Positions 12,301-23,469 are shown, counted from the stretch's first letter. The stretch is 64,000 nucleotides of DNA from Salarias fasciatus (GCF_902148845.1 NC_043752.1:603785-667784); one strand, 5' to 3'. Program-made: numbers and translations. Notes: generated by a model from the sequence alone, not told the origin.

Positions 12301-13272
12301 GGTGTCAGACGCCGGCCGTCGGAGGGCGTCCAGCCGTTAAGCTCTGTGTGGTTTGATGTCCGCCGCAGCTGGAGGTGTTCCTGTCGCAGCGGGTCAGTGA
12401 GATGGCCGACGAGGGCGACGTGGTCTCCATGAGCCAGTTCCAGCTCGCCCCCTCCGTCATCCAGGGCCAGACCCGCCAGCACGTCCGGGACCTGCTGTCC
12501 CAGGTCCAGGACCTGCTGGGCCGGCTCACCTCGCTCCGCATGCAGCACCTGTTCATGATCCTGGCCTCGCCACGGTACGCCGACCACGGTGTGGGAAACG
12601 GCTTGGATTCAAAGAAGAGTTTCAAAGAAAATCCTTATTTTTAAAGAAAGGAAATTCAAAGATAGATGAAAGTTTGTCTTTGGCGCCTCCTGGTGTTCAG
12701 ACTTCAGTTATCAAGTAGAAAATATTTGAAGTTCATTCCTTTAACTTAGTGTTTAAACAGTTTTAATGCTGTTAATGTCTGTACAGTAAAGAGAAATGTC
12801 TCCAGGTGGATCAGCAGAAAGGCTGTTGGCTTCTGTTCCAGGTATGTGGAGCGCGTGTCGGAGATCCTGAGGCAGAAGCTGAAGCAGGCAGACATCCTGG
12901 TGCTGAAAGGAGCCACGATGGCTGAGAGGAGGCAGGAAGCCCTGCAGGAGCAGTCCCGGCTGGAGCCTCGAGTCGACCTGCTGGCAGGATGCACCCGGGA
13001 GCTCCAGAAGCTGGTATTCAATTACTGACTCCATTTACTCTCCATCCCAGAGCCGCTGCTTTCCCTCTTCGCTGCAGGAAGCTCGGACGGAAAAACCGCA
13101 ACTCGAATTATCATGAGAAACATGAAGGAAGACGTGTTGCACTGACGGAGTCCTTCAGAAACATTACTCCTCCGGGTATTCTGACCTTGAATTGTTGTCT
13201 TCGCAGATTGAAGCAGACATTTCAAAGCGATACCACAACCGGCCAGTCAACCTGATGGGAGTCACCATTTAA
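9357..13272 (+). CDS. cdk5rap3: CDK5 regulatory subunit-associated protein 3 (C53/LZAP)
   Basis: A 505-aa protein (human 506). It is the UFL1-DDRGK1 partner that directs UFM1 transfer to ER-docked ribosomes and acts as an ER-phagy receptor. Fourteen coding exons: 9357-9362, 9531-9576, 9900-10031, 10218-10318, 10410-10458, 10580-10758, 11167-11303, 11518-11662, 11791-11898, 12035-12116, 12195-12283, 12369-12574, 12842-13013, 13207-13272. All have GT/AG borders and phases that join without a frame break. Recognised parts are PIDIQTSKLLDWLLDRRHC and KINAAIQDMPENEE near the N-terminus, the helical region FGRYSSQRMKDWQEI, and the C-terminal ELQKLIEADISKRYHNRP. The disordered middle carries three shuffled UFM1/ATG8-interacting motifs: IDWGDF (266-271), IDWGI (290-294) and IDWGD (308-312). 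The first exon encodes only Met-Glu. The gene looks intact. Confidence 0.97.
12683..12697 (-). promoter_or_regulatory. CTCF-like motif in cdk5rap3 intron 12
   Basis: The minus strand reads acaccaggaggcgcc, resembling the CTCF core CCACCAGGAGGCGC with one or two departures. Weak, motif only. Confidence 0.3.
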
Positions 13273-13298
13273 CCGTGCCGCCACGGTTTCCATGGAGA

Positions 13299-13304
13299 AA
13301 TAAA
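13299..13304 (+). terminator. cdk5rap3 polyadenylation signal
   Basis: AATAAA 27 bases after the TAA stop, followed by a T/GT-rich stretch. This implies a very short 3' UTR. Confidence 0.8.
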
Positions 13305-14379
13305 ATATGATTTTTAATTAAAACGGTTGTCTTTGTGTATTGTTTACATTTTCACTGAGTTATTTGTATTTTTTTTAACATCGAGAACCAATTTCAGACA
13401 TTTTGGCCAAATTTGTTTCTATGGCTTCATCAACTTGTTTCAAATTTCTCTCCCTGGAATTTAATGTTAAAGCACTGCCCCTCACAACAGAACGCTTCTA
13501 TTTAGTTTTGTAGTTTTGTCAGCATTTTGTATTTCATATTTCAGTCCTGCAGATGTTAATCGGTTATTTTGGCCATTCTTTGTTTTTAGTTAGTTACTTT
13601 TATGTTAAATTTTCAAGTTGTGTAAGTTTCTGTCGGTGTCTGCTGCTGTTTCAACTCAGAACCATGCTGTGCCTTCTTTTGGTCTTTTTTTTCATCATTT
13701 ATATTGTTTTTTATGATCCAGTGTTGTTTTCAGGTTTTAAATTCTCCTTGTTTGATTGTTTCTCCTCTTTGCCTGATTTTGTAGTTTTATTTAAACGTGT
13801 TGTCTTGTGTGTTGTGATCATTTTGAGTCGTTTCGCGCCCCCTGGTGGTCATATTGTGTCCTTTTTTACTTCTCGGGGTTTAAAGGGCATTTTGAACTTC
13901 TTGGCTGTTTTATATCGCATTGTGATTGTCTTTGTCTCCTTTCGGTCATTTATACATAAGTTGAGGTTATTTAGTATTTTTAATTTATATGCAATGTTAT
14001 TTAACGTCTCGTCCTTTTATTTTTTGATTTAAATGTTTTGCATTTTATATCACTTTGCATTTTACTGTCCTTTTGTTGGCATTTCACGTCAGTGATCCTC
14101 TTTTTTATTTGCTTTTTTGTGCTAAAAGGCATTTTTGTGCCTCTAAGTGACATTAGTTTTTTGGAAATAAATCACTTTCAGATGTATTATGAGTAAATTA
14201 TATGTGCACATTAAAAAAGTCGCACTCCTTTTTGAATGTGACCATTCCGGTTTATTATTTTTGTTATTATTTTTCCATTATTTTAGTGAATGGGAACAAA
14301 CGAGATGTTTTGCTTGTTTAAAATGACTACGGACGTTTGAGGTGTATATTCTGGTCTTTTGGGGGATTTCCAGCTGGAT
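13305..14379. other. T-rich spacer downstream of cdk5rap3
   Basis: Strong T-over-A strand asymmetry, with loose repetition of words such as gcatttt, ttttgta and tcatttt from about 13,500 to 14,170. A 159-codon frame at 13553-14032 is F/L/V-rich only because of the T bias and matches no family. In the human order, COPZ2 with its intronic mir-152 lies here. Neither COPZ2-like coding sequence nor a mir-152-type seed region was seen. Confidence 0.5.
13836..13849 (-). promoter_or_regulatory. CTCF consensus motif between cdk5rap3 and nfe2l1
   Basis: The minus strand reads ccaccagggggcgc, a textbook CTCF core. It sits in otherwise T-rich DNA about 560 bases past the cdk5rap3 stop codon. Confidence 0.55.
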
Positions 14380-14614
14380 GATGAAAGCTTGACACTAGAA
14401 TGTTCTGCGCATACTCTGTAGAAGCGTGTTTTACTGTAGGGCTTTTTTTTTTTCTTTTTTTTTTTAATGACAACATTCGTGTGGTTCACTTGGTTTTAAA
14501 GCAGTGAATATTATTTTTGATGCATTCTTTAATATAATTTGAGGAGGCTTAAAGCGCTCTGATGAAAGCTTGCTACCAGAATGTTCTGCGCATGCTCAGT
14601 GTGGAAGCGTGTTT
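14380..14614 (+). repeat. Duplicated ~52-bp segment upstream of nfe2l1
   Basis: Two direct copies, at 14380-14431 and 14561-14614, share gatgaaagcttg, agaatgttctgcgcat and gaagcgtgttt, spaced 181 bases apart. The second copy contains the palindrome-like GCGCATGC at 14588-14595, the core of the NRF1/alpha-palindrome activator site; the first has GCGCATAC. The duplication carries a promoter-type motif rather than transposon ends. Confidence 0.75.
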
Positions 14615-15420
14615 CAATGCTATGCTAACCGGGCCAGCTAACATTTCTGCAAGTCATGGTGGGCCATTCAAAGAGGAAAGGCTGGGGAATGAGAAACCGG
14701 GCAGCACTGGGGAATAACTCCGAACTTAACCGGACCTGAGTGCTGCTCTTAGCTGCTAGTGCACTTTTGGGCATGAAGACACAGTTGATAAATCTTCATG
14801 CGTAAGTATTAAACCCAGAGGTTTTCAATTAACTAACAAACGCTTATGCTGGTGTATGAGCTGCTGTGATTCGTGGCGTAAGCTGACGGTGGCGCAGACG
14901 TGAATAAAGTGGGTGTTCGTGTGTGTCCGCTTTTACGTTTTGTTTAAAATTACTTTTGGTGGTAGTTAGCAGGGAAATAGCTTCAAGGCTAACCTGGAGT
15001 GTAGGTTGAGTCCCAATAGTAGTTTAGCATTTCTGCTTAACCCCGCCCTTGCTGAGTTTTAATTGGTTGGTGTTTGCTGGAGTCATGTGTCGTCACCTTC
15101 GTCGAGCCCTCTGATTGGCTGCAGAAGCCGTCCATCATCTTTTCACCACTTGTTGCTAGGGAGATTGTTTGATGCTACCAGCGGCGCTACCTGTCACTTT
15201 TCGGGGTAAACAGAAGCGCAACTTATCTCTCAAACCGACATTTAGAGCGACTTTAAGCTTCACGGTGAAGCAGTTTCGAGCGTTTGATGGCAGAGGCGGG
15301 CGTCTGAATCCATGAAGTAGCGTGCGGCTCACGTCATAAGGACGGAGATAGGCGCAGCTGTGGAGAGGAGGGAGGGACCGACCGAGCCGCCGCCGCCGAA
15401 CCGACTCCCTCATTCACCTT
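14588..15420 (+). promoter_or_regulatory. Probable nfe2l1 promoter region
   Basis: GC-rich and CpG-containing from about 15,150 to 15,420. CCAAT boxes on the minus strand (ATTGG at 15062-15066 and 15114-15118) and the GCGCATGC at 14588 support promoter activity. A good splice donor, C|GTAAGT, at 14801/14802 may end a non-coding first exon. The exact start sites cannot be read from sequence. Confidence 0.4.
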
Positions 15421-15712
15421 CAGCTGCGCCCACCACCAAGTAGTGTCCTGTCCAGGGCGGGGTGGTACCTCCAGATCACGGCTCACCATGTCTGACCCGC
15501 TGAATCTGCGACAATGAGAGGGCAGGGCAGTCCGCGGTGCGAGCCGACATCACTTCTCTAGTGTTTGGGAGGATGGAGTGGCTGCTAGCAGATTCCCATT
15601 AACATGTGCTTGATGCAAATGTAGGTAGGTGGAAAGTCTCAGGGCTGAGAGCAGCGGGGATGTAATGCAGAGCAATAAGATGTCTTCTCTCACTTTTGTC
15701 AGGACTGGGAGG

Positions 15713-15931
15713 ATGAGCTCCTCATGAAGAACAAAGTGGAAACCTCATCTGGATCCTGTGGAGCTTTCTGAAACAGTCCTGCTGAAGACCCCGTCCCCTC
15801 ACGGTCCTCATCCACTTTTTGTGTTCATGTATCTGTCCCCATCTTTTAGTGGTAGCACTGAAGTGTTGATCCGAGAGAGTTGGCCCCTTTTTTGTTTTTA
15901 TTTTTTACTTTCACCTTTTGTTCCTTTGTAA
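15713..15931 (+). promoter_or_regulatory. Three upstream ORFs in the nfe2l1 leader
   Basis: A splice acceptor at 15701-15702 (cttttgtcag) starts the exon that carries the main ATG. Within its 5' UTR lie uORF1 15713-15727 (4 codons plus stop), uORF2 15724-15771 (15 codons plus stop, overlapping uORF1) and uORF3 15827-15931 (34 codons plus stop). uORF3 ends four bases before the main start codon at 15936. Such leaders usually reduce ribosome access to the main frame and can support stress-dependent translation. That is an inference here. Confidence 0.6.
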
Positions 15932-15935
15932 AGAA

Positions 15936-18900
15936 ATGCTTTACCTGAAAAAGTACTTCACAGAGGGCCTGATTCAGTTCACCATCCTTCTGAGTCTCAT
16001 TGGGGTGCGGGTGGACGTTGACACCTATCTGAGCAATCAGCTGCCCCCGCTGAGAGAGATCATCCTGGGGCCGAGCTCAGCCTACACCCAGACACAGTTT
16101 CACAACCTGCGCAACACGCTGGACGGCTATGGCATCCATCCAAAGAGTGTGGACCTGGACCACTTCTTCACCACTCGACGTCTGCTGAACCAGGTGCGCC
16201 AGCTGGATCGCCTCTCCGTGCCCAGTACCGAGCTCAACACCTGGCTGGTGCATCGGGACTCTGAGACTGTGGTGTCCGCCAGCAGCCAGTCCAGCCCCAG
16301 CATCACCCTGGACAATGGGGCCGGCCTAGAGGACGTTGACAACCCTGACGCTACCCCGGCCATGAGGGGAGGAAGCGGAGCGCCTGAATCCACGTACAAC
16401 CTGAACGCAGCGGACAGCAGCCTGGGAGCCGTGGCCCCTGAGGGCAACCAGGAACAGGGCAACAGGGACAGCAATGACGACCTGACCAAAGAGGTACTGC
16501 CGCATGTTTCTGTCTTTACTGCTCCGTAACACCTGGAGAGTATCTGTCAGGAGGCGGCGACGCCTCCTCTGACAGATGCTGGTTGTCACCACAGACATCT
16601 GCCACACCACAAAGTCAAAATCAACATTTCTGTTAACGCACATCCACCAACCCAGGAGAATTTCATGATTATTCTTCACTGGTAAATTAATCTGTTATGA
16701 TTTTTGCACTGTTTATTGGTTGCTTGACCTTTAAAATGTCTTTAAACAGTTGAAGATTGTCCCAAACTGCAACAGAAATACAGCTTTACCCAGTCGTAGT
16801 GATCTTCACTGGGATCTTTTAATGGTCCACACGCCCTGTGTGTTTTGTTTGAGGCTGATATTTTTAGTCAAACCAGTCGAGTCACATTTGTTACAGCTGT
16901 TATTCCATCAACATTGTTTTCTGGCAGACTCCCAGTTTTTAATTTTGCTCCTGAAAACTGCTGTTACGTGTTTGTTATCGAACTCGTATGCGACGTTTCC
17001 TGGTCACACTAATGCCCCGGAGTGAGGGCTCTCACTGAATCTTTATTGGACGTTAACAAACTGAGACTTCCCTCTGATCACATGATAATCAGCGAGTCAC
17101 AGCGTTTCGGTCACGGTTGTATCATCTGAGTCCTGTTTCATGATCGGCCACTTTGTTTTTGTGAAACCGTTCAAAACAGTGAAACAAACTCCATTCCTAA
17201 CAGGCGCCAGCAGCTGGTGTAGCTGTTGATGTTGTCGAGGTGGCGGGACTGATTCCACATGTTGACTGAGACGGCGGTTTTAACGGCGTTGGCCATGTGC
17301 TGCTTTCCCTCCAGGACATCGACTTGATTGACATCCTATGGCGACAGGACATCGACCTCGGCGCAGGCAGAGAAGTGTTCAACTACAGCAACCGTCAGAA
17401 GGAGAGCGAGGAGGAGAAGCCCAGCCCGCAGGACAGCAAGGAGGCCAGCGAGGAGCAGGAGAGCTGGAGGAATGGCATCAACCTCCAGGGATCGGCGCCG
17501 GTGGACGGGGAGACCGGAGAGAGCATCCCGGAGCAGGTTGGTCCGGGCGTCAGAGATCTCCAGCTCTGAGCGGAGAGCTGGGTGTCTCTGAATGTGGGGG
17601 TGTTTATTTCACATGAAAAACAGTGATTGTTTTGCGTAATGAGCCAGTGTGTGTGACAGCGTCACCCACACAGCTCGTCAGGTGCAGTCAGACGAAGACA
17701 CCGCTGCACTTCAGCACAGAAAATGGCTGCATCGCTTGATTTTAGCCGACCAGCCGCTTCCCGGAATCTCAAGCCCCGGTGGCATATAAACGTAATCCTC
17801 GTAAAACTGCTGCTGCACGCCGGCGGTCGCACCCACAGACTCCGGTTTCTGTTACCCACAACGCTAAATCACAACAGAGAGATGATGTTTGGGTTTCTGC
17901 AGCGGAGTCTGGTCTGTCGTGACCCAGTTTGAAGGAGGAGCCGCAGATGAAGTGAACTGCAGGTGTGAAGAATCAGGATGTCCTGATCAGCTGATCGTCT
18001 TCCCTCACAGCCACGGCTTTGAGCCGGGAATCGTTCTGTGGTCCAATCAGAAACGTGAACGACCTTCTGAATGCGCAGCTGTCCACATCTGTCCTTTTAG
18101 TGCAGTAAACGGCGTTAGAATAGACTCCGGAACCGGCTGCTCTGCGTCAGTCGCTTTACACTCAGACTGAGCCTGATGGGAGCTTTAAAGGCGGTTTGTC
18201 GTCACATTAAAGACTTCATGAGCGATTAAAACGCCACACGGCCGAGTAAACAGGCCGGTGGATCAGCAGACACTGCTCAGGCTCACACTGACCTCTGACC
18301 CCGGGTTCCTGTCGGGTAACTCCGGTGACTGTTGTGTTTGGTTGCAGCTCCAGAGCCTCGGCTCACAGACTTCACCGTCTCTCCAGGAATGCCTGAGGCT
18401 CCTGGAGGCCACGTTCCCGTTCGGAGAAGAAGCTGAGGTGACGGAGAGACGTCGAATCGGTCCTGATCGCAGCGCCGTTCAGGCTCCGGCTCCCTCTAAC
18501 CCGTGTGTCTCGTCCTGCAGTTCCCGGCCCGGGTCGTCACCTCAGAAGTGGCCGTCTCCAACGAGGACGTCCCGTCTACGTCTCAGGGCCTCGCCGCGGT
18601 TCCCGCCGCCGAGCCGCCGCTCGACCTGGAGCAGCAGTGGCAGGACATCATGGCCATCATGGAGCTCCAGGTGAGACCAGCGGCTCCGTCCTCACCAGGT
18701 CACATGATCGATGCCGTGAAACCTGCCGGGACACGATCAGCCCTCCGTGATCCACTCCGCCGGTTCATCTTCCTTCAGCTGCCACCGCTCCTCCTGCAGC
18801 GGCGGCAGGTTTCCTCCACACGCCGTGTCAGCAGACCGTTTGCCTGCATTTTATTTTTAACGCTCATAATTACACTAATTGTAGATTCCAGTGTGAAAAC

Positions 18901-20554
18901 AAAGCCAGCGCCTGACGTCTCTCCAGATCTAAAGAAACTCACCAGACAATTCTTCTTTCAAAATCCAGAAAGCTAGCTCACCATAAATCCCACACTCGTT
19001 CCGGTCTGCTCGGCTCCGTGCTGAACGCTGAGTCTGTTCACACTTCAGTATTTACAGAGCAGATATTTCAGCCCCGCCTTCCATTATCTCCCAAAACACT
19101 GAGAAGTAAATGTGAACCCGTGTTGAGCAGATCAGGACCAGAACCTGTTTCCAGACGTAACGTCGGTGTCTTTCTCTGTGCCGAAGGCGATGGAGGTGAA
19201 CAGCACGGCGCCGCTCCCTGGCTCCGCCGCCGGGACGCCGGAGTCCGGCGCCGCGGGGCAGTTTGGCCTGCCGGCCCGGCCGACGCCCATCAACCAGGAC
19301 GTGAGCCTCCACCAGGCGTCGCTCCCCAGCTGCAGCCAGGACTTCCCGCCGCCGTTCAACCCGCAGCTGGACTCGGCCGGCGCCCCGCAGAGGGCCCCCC
19401 TGCTCCGGCCGCCGTCCGGCAACTCCTCCAACGTCAACTCCACCTTCGGCGCCACCAACCTGACCGGGATCTTCCTGCCGCCGCACGTGAACGGCTCGGC
19501 CAGCAACGCCACGGCGGCGGCGGCGGTCCTGGCCGACCCGTTCGGCAGCCTGCTGGAGGAGGCCATGCTGGACGAGATCAGCCTGCTGGACCTCGCCATG
19601 GAGGAGGGCTTCAGCCAGGCGCAGGCGTCGCAGCTGGAGGACGAGCTCGACTCCGACTCCGGCCTGTCCCTGGACTCCAGCCGCAGCCCGGCGTCCCCCA
19701 GCAGCTCCGAGACGTCCTGCTCCTCCGCCGCCTCCTCCTCCTCCACCTCCGCCACCTTCTCGGAGGAAGGCGCCGTGGGCTACAGCACCGACTCGGAGGT
19801 GGCGGCCGCCGAGCCCGAGGAGGGCGCCGTGGGCGGCTACCAGCCCGGCTACAGCAAGCTGTGCCGCATGAGCTTCCAGGACCCCACGCAGTTCCACGGC
19901 CTGCCGCAGCTGGACGGCGTCGGCCACAACCACACCTACAACCTGCCGCTGGCCTCCGCCTTCCCCGAGCGCCCCGAGCTGCCGCTGGCCGCCGGCAAGA
20001 AGGCGGCGCGCGACAAGCAGGGCGCCAAGTTCCAGCCCCCCCAGGACTTCCTGGACAAGCACTCCAGCCGCGACGAGCGCCGCGCCCGCGCCATGAAGAT
20101 CCCCTTCTCCAACGACAAGATCATCAACCTGCCGGTGGAGGAGTTCAACGAGCTGCTGGCCAAGCACCACCTGAGCGAGGCGCAGCTGGCGCTCATCCGC
20201 GACATCCGGCGCCGCGGCAAGAACAAGCTGGCGGCGCAGAACTGCCGCAAGCGCAAGCTGGACACTATCATCAACCTGGAGCAGGGCGTGCAGGACCTGC
20301 GGCGCGACAAGGCGCGGCTGCTGAAGGAGAAGATGGAGTTCCTGCGCTCCATCCGCCAGATGAAGCAGAAGATGCAGAGCCTGTACCAGGAGGTGTTCGC
20401 CCAGCTGCGGGACGAGGAGGGCCGGCCCTACCCCCCCAGCCAGTACTCGCTGCAGTACGGCGCCGACGGCAGCGTGCTCGTCACGCCGCGCGGCGCCGCG
20501 GCCGCCGAGCAGGGCCGCAAGCCCGAGAAAAAACAGAAGGACAAGAAGAAGTGA
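15936..20554 (+). CDS. nfe2l1: NFE2-like bZIP transcription factor 1 (NRF1/TCF11)
   Basis: A 795-aa CNC-bZIP factor (human 772) that is ER-anchored and, when proteasome activity falls, is retro-translocated, de-glycosylated, cleaved by DDI2 and switches on proteasome genes. Coding exons: 15936-16493, 17315-17536, 18348-18437, 18521-18670, 19187-20554, all joining in phase 0. The N-terminal anchor is residues 11-31 ([19 protein letters not shown]). The DDI2 cleavage context NTWLVHRD puts Trp103-Leu104 at the human position. Further blocks are [16 protein letters not shown], an ETGE-type VDGETGES, a glycosylated Asn/Ser/Thr region (sequons at 345, 419, 424, 431, 442, 447), the beta-TrCP-type DSGLS at 497-501, and the CNC-bZIP at 643-738 with NCRKRK at 692-697. 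The last exon is extremely GC-rich at third positions. The a/b paralogue is not resolved. Confidence 0.97.
16494..19186 (+). other. nfe2l1 introns 1, 2 and 4
   Basis: Introns of 821, 810 and 516 bases (plus an 83-base intron 3) with nothing recognisable beyond splice sites. The acceptor of the last coding exon is unusual: the intron ends gtgccgaag rather than with the common cag. The frame across it (QAMEVNST) matches human exactly, so the site is trusted. Confidence 0.7.
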
Positions 20555-23065
20555 GGGCGGGACCGGCTGCAGTTTATTCTATCACTTTGCTAAAATCAAT
20601 AAGAAAGATTTCTGCAGATGCAAGAGAGATGTCCTTTTTTCCTTTAAGAAGATTCTGGTGAGTAGAGAAATGGCGTTTGACTACTCTTCCTGCGTTAGTT
20701 TCTCCTTTTTCATTCTGTTCCTACATTTTCTTACCTGGAAACAACTTTGAAGCAGAAGCGGCTCCTCGTTCCGGCGAGGAGAGGAGGGAAACGAAAAGGA
20801 CACAACGTGAGCTATTAGAGAAAACAATTAGCCGCTCTTGATCCTTTTGCGCCAAACCACCGAGGAGGAGGGTGGAGGAGGAGGACGGAGGAGGTCCGTG
20901 GACGGTTGGAGGAGCTCTGCCCCGATCGGATCGCTGAGGGATTCCTCTGGTCACGGAGGCTTTTCCGTTTCAGGACGGCGTCTGGGTGCGCTGGAGGGCG
21001 GAGTCGACCACAGGCGACCAGGAGGGCCTCCGCTTTGAGGATGCCGTTGACACCAGTACGAACCAGAGGCTGGGCGGAGCTCCTGGTCCGGCTGGGCGGC
21101 GCCCTGGAGGGGTGGGGTACGTGGGAGGACGGTGGCGAGCGTCCCGGGCCGGCCGCCGCTGAAAAGAGGCCCGGGAGGTCCTGCGGAGGATGTTTTCAGG
21201 AGGAGGCACACTGCATTGCAAAATGTATCAACTCCCTTATAAATTATACATAGCACTGTAATTTGTCCTTAAGAGGCTTGGCTGTTTGCATTCTGCTGTC
21301 TGTCGCTGTTCCTTCGCTGCAGGTTTAACTCCGGGAGCTGCGTCTAGGAAGGCTCTAATTAACTGTTCATAATCTGTAGTATAAGCAAGGTTAGAGGATT
21401 TTAGCCACATCAGCTTCACTTTAAACAAGCCCACTCTCTCTCCGTTCATCTGAAGACTCTTTAAGCAGCGGCTGGAGGAGCAGGAATCCCTCCTCGTCAC
21501 CGATTTGCCAACGAGACTCGCCTGCATGAGGAGCGACCAGCGCCGCGTTCAGGGAAACAGCCACAGAGGAGGAAACCTGTCATCTGCATTTTGAGAATGG
21601 ACTGACAATTATGTTGGAACATCAAGATTAAAGATTGTAATTACAGATTACTAATACAAAGTGAATGACCGAATGTTAAAAAACTTAATGAAGCTTCAAC
21701 CTCATTTGGAATCGTCAAAGTTAAAAGTCAAAGACATTGTGAATTTCTGATTATAAATAAGTTGAAATAGAAAAGTGAATTAAACATTTTGAATTGGATT
21801 ACGATTTATTAGTAAAAGTGAAATCAAAATGGAAAAAAGTCAGACGGCTGAAGTTGAAAAAAAATTAAATATGTTGGAAAAACCCTCAGATTAGGAATAA
21901 AAACAGAAAAACCAAATATTCTGGAGATAAGAGGAAATGTAATTATTTAAGGCAAAATAAAATGAGTAAAGTGAAGTAAATTAAAAAGAAGGGAAACATG
22001 AAAACAGGCGGTTTGAAACGAAGGCAAAATGTGGCTGAAGTGAAAATGTTGAAGTTACCAAAGGGAAACCTGTCGGGATGTGTTCAGAGGTTCAAAAAAT
22101 GTTTTAGGTTAAAGGTTAAAAAAAAAAGTTCATCTTAAAAACCAGGAATAAAGTTAAGATTTTCAAAAGCAAGTTGGAAACTTTAAGTTCAGATTTTTTT
22201 TTCCTAAATTAGTTTTTATTCATTGAAATAGAGACGTTAGGTGTTTACATTGAAAAACAAGAAATATGTGGAATAAAGCCAAAGTTGATGCAGGTTGTGT
22301 TGTAGGAAGAAGTGACGATATGGCGTGTTTGTTAAAGCTGCAGTATTTATTCCTTTTATCGTGAAGAGTTCGGTTTGCTGACGAGATGAGCTCGCGCCGA
22401 CATCCTTCCTGTAGTACCGCTTCGTACCAGCAGGCGGTGAAGCGAGTCACTTTCATTTGCGAAGTCCTTCCTCTGTGGTTTTTCCTGAACGTTTCACTCC
22501 GGACCTCCGGACAGGTGAAGCCCAGCAGAGGCTTTTGTTTGTTTTTTAACTGAAGTGCTGTAAAGTCGCGCCGTCGGCTTCGATTCTCACTTTTGTTTCA
22601 CCGTTTTTATTTTTCCCTCCTGAAGCGGCGGATCAGTCACACTTCGATGTGAATGCCTTCATTTTACAACCACAGTATCTTCACTTTTAAGATTTTTGGG
22701 AACCGAGTTAGAAGAAGAAAAGAGAAGAAAAAAAATAATCACCACGTTCTCAAAGTAGAAGTGCTATTATCGTCTCTGAATGAAGTGTGTGTCCGTGTGT
22801 CGTTTCACCTGCCGTGGGAACCGAGGGGGCGGCGAGCGCGGAGGAAGTCCTCGTCCAGCCCGGTTAGCGTTCACTCCGGTGTAACTCAGCACTGCTATAC
22901 TTCGTGCACTTTCTCCCGTCCGTCTGCTTCCTTTCTGTAAATATTTCCATGTGGGTTTTGATTTGTGTCGTCCGTCTCCATAACCAGTCTGACCCGGGCT
23001 TTCAGTTTGGATGTAGTTTCCAGATATTTGCTGGCAATCAAGAATTGTTTTTATTGATTAATAAA
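20555..23065 (+). other. nfe2l1 3' UTR
   Basis: Long 3' UTR inferred from the first well-formed AATAAA, at 23060-23065, followed by a T/GT-rich element. Bases 20,750-21,200 are GC-rich. 21,580-22,230 is strikingly A-rich on the sense strand, with loosely repeated aaagttaaa/aaagtgaa words. 22,640-23,050 looks like ordinary complex UTR sequence. No coding exon seen. Confidence 0.6.
23060..23065 (+). terminator. nfe2l1 polyadenylation signal
   Basis: AATAAA followed within 10 bases by a tgtttttattttc U/GU-rich stretch. About 400 bases separate it from the convergent cbx1 signal. Confidence 0.6.
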
Positions 23066-23463
23066 GTGTTTTTATTTTCACCTGTGACTCTCGTGCTCCA
23101 GTTTTCCTTTGCTGTGATGAACGCTTGATTTTTGGACAACTGGGATTTTTATTTAGAACTTTGTGTCGAAATAAATATAATTTTTTTTTAGCTCATTACT
23201 TTCAAACAAACCAAATTATAGAGAAGCACAAAATCCATTTAATTGTAAAAATACATTAAACCTCAAATAACTGTCAAATCAGAATCATTAATTGGATGAA
23301 ATGTATTATTGGAATAAAGATCGTTTCAAGTTCAGCAAAGTTAGGCCACGCCCCTGCGGTTAGCCACGCCCCCTCCGTACCAAACCACGTGTGAATCTTG
23401 AGAGAAAGCGAACACCAGCGGAGGTCTGGAGGCAGAGGACACGGCGCTGTAACAAAACCTGGT

Positions 23464-23469
23464 TTTATT
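23464..23469 (-). terminator. cbx1 polyadenylation signal
   Basis: AATAAA on the minus strand, about 370 bases after the cbx1 stop codon. The 23,066-23,463 spacer between the two convergent genes holds two GC-box-like words (gccacgcccc) and no gene. Confidence 0.6.

Noticed and set aside
13553-14032. 159-codon hydrophobic frame
   Set aside because: A product of T-rich DNA (F, L, V codons); no start context, no splice logic, no family resemblance.
15918-15935. Alternative upstream start for nfe2l1 (six extra codons)
   Set aside because: It would begin with a non-ATG codon; the ATG at 15936 gives the conserved N-terminus and places the cleavage site Trp103-Leu104 at the human position.
19018-20661. 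547-codon plus-strand frame and 372-codon minus-strand frame over the last nfe2l1 exon
   Set aside because: Shadows caused by extreme GC content at third codon positions; the correct frame encodes the conserved CNC-bZIP domain.
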